From assembly GCA_013177825.1 (NCBI GenBank), contig JABLXX010000001.1, positions 582,936 to 646,935 of the forward strand: a DNA stretch of 64,000 nt, written 5' to 3'. Shown here in pieces: positions 17,201 to 26,082 of this stretch. The stretch is from Syntrophaceae bacterium. GTDB lineage: Bacteria > Desulfobacterota > Syntrophia > Syntrophales > PHBD01. Every line of letters begins with the position of its first letter. The first letter of the stretch is position 1. The notes beneath the pieces are model-generated. The model saw only the letters and a program-made list of their open reading frames with translations. It was not told the origin of the DNA and ran no database searches. The translations under genes and the position numbers were made by a program.

Positions 17201-19779
17201 ACGCCCGTGGGGAACACTCCACAAACGCCATGCTCGTAGATTGATAGTCCGGTTCATCCCCACGCCCGTGGGGAACACGCAAAAAATGCCCTTCGTGGAA
17301 TGGTCCATGGCGGTTCATCCCCACGCCCGTGGGGAACACTTCGCCCCACTTAAGCATCCCGTTTCTCGCCGCGGTTCATCCCCACGCCCGTGGGGAACAC
17401 TCCGGGCGGATCGGCACGGCGTTCTCTCCCTGCGGTTCATCCCCACGCCCGTGGGGAACACGTGGAAACCGATTAACCTGTGCGAGACCTGCGCGGTTCA
17501 TCCCCACGCCCGTGGGGAACACTTCGGGAGCAGCCCGGGAAGAACGTTGCTCGTCGGTTCATCCCCACGCCCGTGGGGAACACGTAAATCTGCGGCCACA
17601 CAACGCCCGCCTCCACGGTTCATCCCCACGCCCGTGGGGAACACGCCTCCATGAGCCATGGGCTGGCCGGTAGGATCGGTTCATCCCCACGCCCGTGGGG
17701 AACACATGGAAGAGGGGGGCTCGGGGGATTGTGAAGACGGTTCATCCCCACGCCCGTGGGGAACACATGATTGTATCAATGGCTGGTTTGAATTCTTCCG
17801 GTTCATCCCCACGCCCGTGGGGAACACGGCTGAGTGAAAATTATCTCACCAAAATGGTTCGGTTCATCCCCACGCCCGTGGGGAACACGCCTCCAGGGCG
17901 TTCTGGACAATCCAGAGGATCGGTTCATCCCCACGCCCGTGGGGAACACAAATTACATCCCTGGAGGCAAAAAGCCTTAGGCGGTTCATCCCCACGCCCG
18001 TGGGGAACACTTGGCGAGGGCCTTCAGGGCATCACGCGCCGCCGGTTCATCCCCACGCCCGTGGGGAACACCCGATGATATCTGTTGAATTTGGAAAAGG
18101 AGCCGGTTCATCCCCACGCCCGTGGGGAACACATCGCCGCTGTCGTGACCCCGATTCCCGCCCCCGGTTCATCCCCACGCCCGTGGGGAACACGGTCGGC
18201 GGGCGTCATGGCTAGGCTCCTATACCGGTTCATCCCCACGCCCGTGGGGAACACCTGATAGACCGCTGGCGGGACGAACTCCTGTCCGGTTCATCCCCAC
18301 GCCCGTGGGGAACACCACGCCATAGTTCTGTTGCTCAACAGTGACGACGGTTCATCCCCACGCCCGTGGGGAACACCCCTTCCCTGTATCCCACTTTTTC
18401 CTTTAGCTCGGTTCATCCCCACGCCCGTGGGGAACACGCCCAAGATCGCACAGTCATGTCGTGAATGGTCGGTTCATCCCCACGCCCGTGGGGAACACTG
18501 CCTGTCGGATACTGCGTAGCCTCAAGAGAACGGTTCATCCCCACGCCCGTGGGGAACACTCGTCCATGCAATTGTGGACGGTGGCGATGGCCGGTTCATC
18601 CCCACGCCCGTGGGGAACACGAATCAGAAGGTAGTCGCAAAGTTTTTTGATCCGGTTCATCCCCACGCCCGTGGGGAACACGGGTCATGGTGCTACCTCC
18701 CATTCCGTTTCAACGGTTCATCCCCACGCCCGTGGGGAACACCGCCCTGGCCGCGATGGCTGTCGGCGGGCTCGCGGTTCATCCCCACGCCCGTGGGGAA
18801 CACGCGAAAGAGGGGCCAAGAGCGTCGACGCTCCCCGGTTCATCCCCACGCCCGTGGGGAACACGGAAAAGGGCATCGGAAAGGCCATTCTGGAGGCGGT
18901 TCATCCCCACGCCCGTGGGGAACACTGTTGTGCCGTTGCGGTCTGCATATCTTCTGCCGGTTCATCCCCACGCCCGTGGGGAACACCAATCAGGATAGAG
19001 CCCGTGCCGCAAATCGTTCGGTTCATCCCCACGCCCGTGGGGAACACTTCAATGAAACATTGCCGCCCCAATCCGCGATCGGTTCATCCCCACGCCCGTG
19101 GGGAACACAGGGGATGAATAAGTGGGACGAAATGAGGACGGGGTTCATCCCCACGCCCGTGGGGAACACGCCCGTCGTGACCGAGGGCGGACCGTCCGTG
19201 GCGGTTCATCCCCACGCCCGTGGGGAACACTTCCGCTGCAATGAGACTCTAACGCGATGCAACGGTTCATCCCCACGCCCGTGGGGAACACAGGCTACCG
19301 GCGGCGTCGTTTCCTGCATGGATCGGTTCATCCCCACGCCCGTGGGGAACACTACCTGCCTCGTCACGGCCCCCTGATCCCCGACGGTTCATCCCCACGC
19401 CCGTGGGGAACACTTCAAAGGAAGCTCAATACACGGTCAATAGACCGGTTCATCCCCACGCCCGTGGGGAACACACCGCCGTCCACGGGAGCGGCCATTT
19501 CAACCCCGGTTCATCCCCACGCCCGTGGGGAACACCGGACTATCCTTCCGCGCCGTCCGAGCCGAGCCGGTTCATCCCCACGCCCGTGGGGAACACGACT
19601 TTTCCCACGTTCCGCCGGATCGCCTGATCGGTTCATCCCCACGCCCGTGGGGAACACCCTCCTCCTTCCTCATCCCAACCGTATTGCAGCGGTTCATCCC
19701 CACGCCCGTGGGGAACACATGAGCCGTTTGATTCCATTCATTCTTTGGCTCGGTTCATCCCCACGCCCGTGGGGAACAC
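14261..19779 (-). CRISPR. Type I-E CRISPR array, 91 repeats and 90 spacers
   Basis: The 29-nt repeat begins CGGTTCATCCCC and ends GTGGGGAACAC on the plus strand. Read on the minus strand it is the standard I-E form, with a 6-bp CCCCAC/GTGGGG hairpin and an ATGAACCG end that would give the 5' handle of crRNAs. All spacers are 32 nt: the period is exactly 61 bp and (19751-14261)/61 = 90. The first plus-strand copy (14261-14289) is degenerate at positions 7, 10, 16 and 20 and marks the trailer end. The copy at 19141 has G for C at position 1. I saw no other repeat variants. The leader lies on the high-coordinate side next to cas2, so new spacers enter there. Confidence 0.99.
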
Positions 19780-19865
19780 ACTTCTTCTATCCCATTAAAA
19801 CCATATTGAATTTTCAAAGAACCTTTTTCTACCGACAAATTCCCTGTCCAAAGTCACTGCCTTTA
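19780..19865 (-). promoter_or_regulatory. CRISPR leader
   Basis: This 86-bp AT-rich segment lies between the cas2 stop and the first repeat of the array. Position, base composition and the intact repeat beside it (versus degenerate repeats at the other end) identify it as the leader that directs spacer integration and array transcription. Possible promoter hexamers TTGTCG and GAAAAT, 17 nt apart, can be read on the minus strand, but they are weak. I could not place a convincing IHF site. Confidence 0.8.
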
Positions 19866-21047
<1,182 letters not shown>

Positions 21048-21072
<25 letters not shown>

Positions 21073-21540
21073 GGTCGCGACTCCTTTGTTCTCAAGGTAA
21101 TCAGGATTTCTTGCCGCATTCTTTTTTCGATCCAGTTGTTGGAATAACCCTTAGCCTTGTAAAGCGCTCGCGTCCGTTTTGTTGCCAGTTCGGGATCTTC
21201 GATCTCCTGTAACCATTCATAACCGACCCGTGCCAGCCATCGCTTGAACGGCTCCGCCTTGGGGGAGGGGATAGACTGGATGATGCGGAAAATGCCCTCG
21301 GTGTTGGCGCAGTTGGCTTTTTGCTTTCCACCCGGCGTTTCAATCCAAAGGGGGGTGGCAATTTGCCCCCACCCTTTGGATAACTCAGCGTCACGACGAC
21401 GAATATCTTTTACATAACCGGCAGGATCGATAGAATCTGTCAATACGGCAACAATATCGACAATTGCGAACCACCATTCACTGTTGTGAAGTGTTCGTCT
21501 GATTTCCCTGCCCTTGTGAAAGGACCATTCTGGTTTCCAT
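21048..21540 (-). pseudogene. Bro-N antirepressor-like gene, frameshifted and truncated, inside the cas operon
   Basis: Between cas6e and cas1 lies a fragment of the Bro-N / DinD-like antirepressor family. The open part (from 21443) has the hallmark SIPSPKAEPFKRWLA, then EDPELATKRTRALYKAKGYS and WIEKRMR. Homology extends upstream in the same frame as GREIRRTLHNSEWWFAIVDIV, but no start codon exists there. An ATG at 21540, beginning 3 nt after the cas6e stop, gives METRMVLS in another frame; one base must be removed near 21514-21520 to join the two. After KRMR the family sequence is lost and the frame stops, so more than half of a usual 250-280-residue protein is missing. Such genes are common on phages and mobile elements. 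Confidence 0.75.
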
Positions 21541-21542
21541 GT

Positions 21543-22151
21543 TTAGATCCTTGCGAGAGAGAGAAGCCCACATCCGAAGGCCTTGGCTGGGCCGATTCCC
21601 TTGATTATCTGGTTCCTGAATTCATCTTGATTGAGGACCTGTAATATCCCTTGGAAAACGACAGGTTGTATCTTTCCGATTCGCTTTTCTCTAATCTTGT
21701 GGAAATTCAGAACAGGCCGTTTTTCCACTTCAGCAATTTCAACCACAGCAAAACCGTTTAGTTTTCTGGTTAACCAAGTCTGTCGGTCTTCGTCACGCAA
21801 TAATGGGACACGGCATTTTTTCTCCTGGCCATCCCCCTTTAATCGTCCATGCTCGTCAGCAATCGTTTTCACCGGGTTGGCAACCAGCAAAAAACGCAAC
21901 CGCTGTCCTGCACGCAATAACAGAGGATATTCCTTGCAGGCGACGAGACGGACCTCTTTTGATGGCGATGGCAATGGTTCACGAATGGATTGAAGCAATA
22001 CTTCGGCACTTTGCTGTCCGGAATGCTCTACACGAAACAAAAAATCCCGTTGCGCATCGGCATCTTCCGGGAACAGTCTCCATAACGCGCGATGAATTTC
22101 GTAAGGATTCCGGCATGTCGAACCGCTAATCATTACTTTGCTCAAATGCAT
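21543..22151 (-). CDS. cas6e: Cas6e crRNA-processing endoribonuclease
   Basis: The 202-residue product is Cas6e (CasE/Cse3), which cuts the repeat hairpin to make crRNAs and stays on their 3' end in Cascade. It begins MHLSKVMISG and has the expected early histidine in YEIHRALWRLFP. The C-terminal Gly-rich loop GIGPAKAFGCGLLSLARI is typical of the family. The frame is open 12 codons further, but the Met at 22151 fits the family N terminus and has GGAGG five bases upstream. It overlaps the 3' end of cas5e by 26 bp. Confidence 0.95.
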   Translation of the reverse strand: MHLSKVMISGSTCRNPYEIHRALWRLFPEDADAQRDFLFRVEHSGQQSAEVLLQSIREPLPSPSKEVRLVACKEYPLLLRAGQRLRFLLVANPVKTIADEHGRLKGDGQEKKCRVPLLRDEDRQTWLTRKLNGFAVVEIAEVEKRPVLNFHKIREKRIGKIQPVVFQGILQVLNQDEFRNQIIKGIGPAKAFGCGLLSLARI

Positions 22152-22821
22152 TCCTTCCTCCATAGATGTAAACATTGCGGCTGGCAAATTGACGAGGCTG
22201 ATTCACAAGGGGGACATCGCGCATGCGGATTGTCCTTACAGCCCCTTGTTCTTCGCTGTAGATTGTGCCGCTATCTGAAGTCATGCTCCAAAGTGCTGTT
22301 TGTGCGTTCTCTGCCACAACTCGTGTTTCAAATAGCGGACGAGACAGGGGGCAACAGCGACGTCCCAGATATGGTGTGAACAGGGGTTTTTTGACCGCCT
22401 GCTCAAGTTCATTGAGTGAAATGAAAGCTGGCTCTATGTTCCAGACTGCGACAGTGTAAAATGCATCGAAGAGATACTCTCGCCATGTTTGAATGGTCTC
22501 ATGGGTCTTGAGGCCAGTATAGTCCTTCCTTGCTTCTTTTACGGTGTGATAATCAACAAGTTTAACCGTCTGTAACGCGTACTTCTTCCCGCTGTGCCTT
22601 ATCAGGAAACGATCTTCCTTACATACTGCGAAACAGATACTTTGGGCCAATTGTTGCTGGCGTTCTCGATCATTGCGTTTTATTCCTAGGCAAGCGCCGA
22701 GTAGTCCAAGCAGAGCGCTCCTGGAAGGGAGGTTTGCCGACGGGCGATATCCCTCGAACGTATGCTCTCCCCAGGCTTGCATCGGCCCATACAGCTTCAG
22801 GATCAGATAGTCCCCCATCAT
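22126..22821 (-). CDS. cas5e: Cas5e Cascade subunit
   Basis: This is a Cas5e (CasD) of about 231 residues, which binds the crRNA 5' handle in Cascade. The opening MMGDYLILKLYGPMQAWGEH and the following RPSANLPSRSALLGLLGACL are characteristic. The ATG at 22821 shares its first base with the TAA stop of cas7e (TAATG), so translation is coupled; an ATG three bases later is an alternative start. GAGG lies just upstream. Confidence 0.95.
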   Translation of the reverse strand: MMGDYLILKLYGPMQAWGEHTFEGYRPSANLPSRSALLGLLGACLGIKRNDRERQQQLAQSICFAVCKEDRFLIRHSGKKYALQTVKLVDYHTVKEARKDYTGLKTHETIQTWREYLFDAFYTVAVWNIEPAFISLNELEQAVKKPLFTPYLGRRCCPLSRPLFETRVVAENAQTALWSMTSDSGTIYSEEQGAVRTIRMRDVPLVNQPRQFASRNVYIYGGRNAFEQSND

Positions 22822-24029
22822 TACACCTCGCCGTCTCCGCGAACCCATTCTTTCAGATTATCGAGCGTTGATTTGCGGTCGATTCCTTGTGGTGTCTCGA
22901 ATTGGCCGAGTACAAACGAACCGCAGCGCTCTTCCAGTCCATATCCGCTATGGATCTGTTGCCAGTAGTTCAAGAGCGCCCTGATGGATACCGCACGAAA
23001 ACCGTTTCCATTGGAGCGGACCGGTTCTTCGAAGGCATTGGCCAGCGAGACCGGAATGTCGGAAAAAGAAACGAGAACGAGGTCAGCCAAATTGTGAGCG
23101 GCAAAGCTGTGCTGCTTTGCCGAAGGGACGACCGTCGCCATCATGTGCAGCACGTGTGCGGCGATTTCCAGCGCCTTTTCTCTTGGTGCGTTTCCCAGAT
23201 TGTCCTGTAACTGCTTCAGATTAAGGCTGGCATATCGGTAAAAGACACCGCTCGAAAATTCCTGCGTATCAAGGTGGCCCGACCCGAGTTCCTGCAGATC
23301 ATCGACAGCCGTGAACCAATCGATATCGGCGTCGACGGCGTGAGTGGTCAATATATGGGCGACAGCCAGAGCTCCTTCAATGGTTGTCATCAAGCCTGAA
23401 GTAGCCATCCTGCCGGAGAGCGCTACATCTATTGCTGATCTCATGGCTTGTCGTAATGCTGTTCGGTTATCTTCTAATCTTTTTCTAATTTTCTTATCTA
23501 ATGCATCATCGCGAAAATGATCGAGAGCCTTCTTCTTTTTCCCCTTCTGTTTTTCATAAAGTTGTTTCGCTTTTTCCGTTTCCTCGTCAGATAATCCTTC
23601 TGCCCTAATATCTTTAACTATCTGGCAAATTATCTTGAATTCTTCTTTCATCCATGGAGCTACTGCAAGTCTATTATCATCGGAATCATCCGGCACTCGT
23701 TCATCCAGATTTTCGTCTTGATTGCCACTTGGTTTAGTTTTTGCGAATCTTTCTATAGCATCATTGATGGTTGCTTCATCGAACTCATCTCTTAACAACG
23801 TATGGAACTGATCTTTCAGCAATGCGAGGTCGCGACTGCGAATGCTCGTTTCTCCTAGATGCTTTCCATAGTACTCGCTCTTGCGCATGGCACGCTTGAG
23901 ACTCTGGCTTGAGATTCTTACCCGGCGGACACCACCGAAAACAGCCGATTTCTGCATGTTCATGTCATCGCGGTTGAGGCAGGAGGGACTGTGGGAGATC
24001 AACACGTGGAAATTGATAAAATTTTTCAT
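22821..24029 (-). CDS. cas7e: Cas7e Cascade backbone subunit
   Basis: The 402-residue product is Cas7e (CasC/Cse4), the protein that forms the six-copy backbone of Cascade along the crRNA. It opens with NFHVLISHSPSCLNRDD and carries VRRVRISSQSLKRAMRKS, both strongly conserved in the family. A charged lysine- and glutamate-rich insert lies at about residues 95-185. It follows cse2 after 27 bp and overlaps the cas5e start. The ribosome binding site is AAAGGAGA. Confidence 0.96.
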   Translation of the reverse strand: MKNFINFHVLISHSPSCLNRDDMNMQKSAVFGGVRRVRISSQSLKRAMRKSEYYGKHLGETSIRSRDLALLKDQFHTLLRDEFDEATINDAIERFAKTKPSGNQDENLDERVPDDSDDNRLAVAPWMKEEFKIICQIVKDIRAEGLSDEETEKAKQLYEKQKGKKKKALDHFRDDALDKKIRKRLEDNRTALRQAMRSAIDVALSGRMATSGLMTTIEGALAVAHILTTHAVDADIDWFTAVDDLQELGSGHLDTQEFSSGVFYRYASLNLKQLQDNLGNAPREKALEIAAHVLHMMATVVPSAKQHSFAAHNLADLVLVSFSDIPVSLANAFEEPVRSNGNGFRAVSIRALLNYWQQIHSGYGLEERCGSFVLGQFETPQGIDRKSTLDNLKEWVRGDGEV

Positions 24030-24056
24030 GTTTGTCTTCTCCTTTGGTAAAAATGT

Positions 24057-24518
24057 TCAGTTTGTTTGATTAAGAAAGAACTGTTCGAGAAAATCACGTT
24101 TGCTTCGTTCGTTCCAGTACCAGAGAGTCATAGCTGTTTTTTGCCAGTTTACGGTTGGCTCAACCATGCGGAGTACCCGGCGTAACTGGATTATGTCGTT
24201 TGGAAAGTTGCTTCGGACAACTTGGAACAGCCTCTTTTCACTAACCACTGTACGGCCGCCCTTACGGATATCGGCCAGTGCAGCGCCCAGCGTGACCGGT
24301 CTGTCCGTATGCTCCTTGATACAGGGGAGGCAATAAATAAGCCTCTGATAGGCTTGCTTTTCCCATTCCGTTTTCCCCCTTCCACTGTACAATCGATAAA
24401 AAGCGGGGATTGCCAAGAGGTTTTCAGGGTGGCTGACGCGGCGTAGTTCGGCCTTCGGTCCGGATGTCAATCTCTGCCATGCCTGATACAACTCCATGAA
24501 GTCATGCGTTTGTCTCAT
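24057..24518 (-). CDS. cse2: Cse2 / Cas11e Cascade small subunit
   Basis: The 153-residue helical product is Cse2 (CasB, Cas11e), present in two copies in Cascade and stabilising the displaced strand. Recognisable parts are PAFYRLY, an internal Arg- and Trp-rich helix, and a late LRRVLRMVEPTVNWQKTAM. The start at 24518 is chosen because AAGGAG lies five bases upstream; two ATGs further 5' have no such site. It overlaps the end of cas8e by 17 bp. Confidence 0.93.
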   Translation of the reverse strand: MRQTHDFMELYQAWQRLTSGPKAELRRVSHPENLLAIPAFYRLYSGRGKTEWEKQAYQRLIYCLPCIKEHTDRPVTLGAALADIRKGGRTVVSEKRLFQVVRSNFPNDIIQLRRVLRMVEPTVNWQKTAMTLWYWNERSKRDFLEQFFLNQTN

Positions 24519-26082
24519 CGTCACTCCTTCCATCATGTTGTGGTTTGAGTGCCTTCAGGTTCTTGTTCAGAATTTTCCTCGAAATGGCCATTGTCCGTAC
24601 CAATTCGGGATCATTTAGATACGGATGTACCGATTCATTGAAAAGATTTGTGGTGATTCGATTCAACTTCTCACCCATTGCCAATAATTCCGATGAAGGA
24701 TTTTCGAAATCAATGCAGCTTAAAGTGTGGAGCACCGCATCTTCACTGCGCCTGAAGAATTTCCCCTTAGCTATCTCGTGCAAATTGATTTTAATACCTT
24801 TGGCCCCCGTGAACTTCTTAGTCTTCTTGAGTCCTTTGATAAAAACGCCCAGTGCATTGAATAGTGAATTACCGTATCCCTTGGCGAGTTCAACGAGATC
24901 GTGAATGATGTTTGTATGATTACTCCATCCGTCATTGAGAAAAATCAGTTCGTGACGGCGCTCCTGGATGTCAGCAAGTTTACTTGGATTTCGATAACCT
25001 CCTATGTTCAATCGGAGTCCACGTACGAGACCTTGAGCTTGTCTAATAACTGCTGCCGGTTGTTGCCCTTCAGTCTTATCATCTGTCTGGAGTTGGACAA
25101 CAAAACGGCTCAATTGAGTCCAAGCAGGAGCCAGTGTTGTAAAAGATATGAATCTTTCTTCAGGCACATTATTTTTGAATGTTGTTGTCCGCACACCATG
25201 AGGATGGGGCCAAAGACCTTGAATTGTGTATCTAAATTGGACCCTTTTAAATCCTCTAAAAACTTTCTGTCCGGAAAAGCCACAGCAACTACAAGAGTGT
25301 GGTCCATTCAGGGGAAGCAATTCGATGTGGGCGGGCTGCCAAAATAGTCCCCTTAATAGGCCAATGGTCTGTGCCGGAATGATTGATAATGCCTTGATAG
25401 GATCGACCCAAGTCGGCTTCTGTTTTTGTGTTTCCCGATGCCACGGTAAATCGGCAATCACTTTTTCTTTACTCAGGACATTGAACCAAACCGTTTGTCG
25501 AAGATCTTCTCCCTGCACCAAAGTTGTTACTGGAGAACCGCTAAATCCTCCTTTCCCATCCTTTCCTGGCCACCGTCCATCACGAAGATTTGACTTAAAA
25601 CCGCCACCAAAGCTGGGTGCGCAAGAGGCTTGATTGAATAAGGCGATTGCAGCACACCCACCACAAAGGTGTGAACCAAGTCCGGGTTCGTTTACGAAGC
25701 AACTGTTGGTTGCTCCACTCAACCCCGCCATCAGCTTACCCATTGGGATGATTTCCTTGGCATCGGCTTCTCTTACCTGCATAAATGGATGTTCGGGGTG
25801 GTCAAGTTGAAACCAGTCATCATAGGGTGCGCATCCTTCATCGAATGTGCCCGTCTCCAAGGGTGATACAATTCGTTGTTTTAATTCCTGGATATCCTTC
25901 GGCAGGAAGAAGACCTGCGCTATGCAGATGAGCAACTGCAAGGCCGCCATCTCCATGTCATCACGCGGGAGAGAGAGTTCCCATCTGTCATCTTCGCACA
26001 ATAGCTGTCGCAGAGTGATCTTTACCGGGTTCCCAGCAGGTAAAGGCCGTACGGGTATCCACTGATCCGTAAGAAGATTCAT
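24502..26082 (-). CDS. cas8e: Cas8e (Cse1/CasA) Cascade large subunit
   Basis: This 526-residue protein is Cas8e, the Cascade subunit that recognises the PAM and recruits Cas3. It begins MNLLTDQWIPVR, the classic family start, and includes PEHPFMQV, the GGCAAIALFNQASCAPSFGGG region, and cysteine pairs CGGC (about 141-144) and CSCC (about 266-269) that probably bind zinc. It overlaps the cas3 stop by 4 bp. Length is close to E. coli CasA. Confidence 0.96.
   Translation of the reverse strand: MNLLTDQWIPVRPLPAGNPVKITLRQLLCEDDRWELSLPRDDMEMAALQLLICIAQVFFLPKDIQELKQRIVSPLETGTFDEGCAPYDDWFQLDHPEHPFMQVREADAKEIIPMGKLMAGLSGATNSCFVNEPGLGSHLCGGCAAIALFNQASCAPSFGGGFKSNLRDGRWPGKDGKGGFSGSPVTTLVQGEDLRQTVWFNVLSKEKVIADLPWHRETQKQKPTWVDPIKALSIIPAQTIGLLRGLFWQPAHIELLPLNGPHSCSCCGFSGQKVFRGFKRVQFRYTIQGLWPHPHGVRTTTFKNNVPEERFISFTTLAPAWTQLSRFVVQLQTDDKTEGQQPAAVIRQAQGLVRGLRLNIGGYRNPSKLADIQERRHELIFLNDGWSNHTNIIHDLVELAKGYGNSLFNALGVFIKGLKKTKKFTGAKGIKINLHEIAKGKFFRRSEDAVLHTLSCIDFENPSSELLAMGEKLNRITTNLFNESVHPYLNDPELVRTMAISRKILNKNLKALKPQHDGRSDDETNA

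Noticed and set aside
21480-21540. In-frame TGA in the short METRMVLS frame read as a second selenocysteine codon
   Set aside because: No redox motif surrounds it, no hairpin follows, and the family sequence continues in a different frame, so a frameshift explains it.
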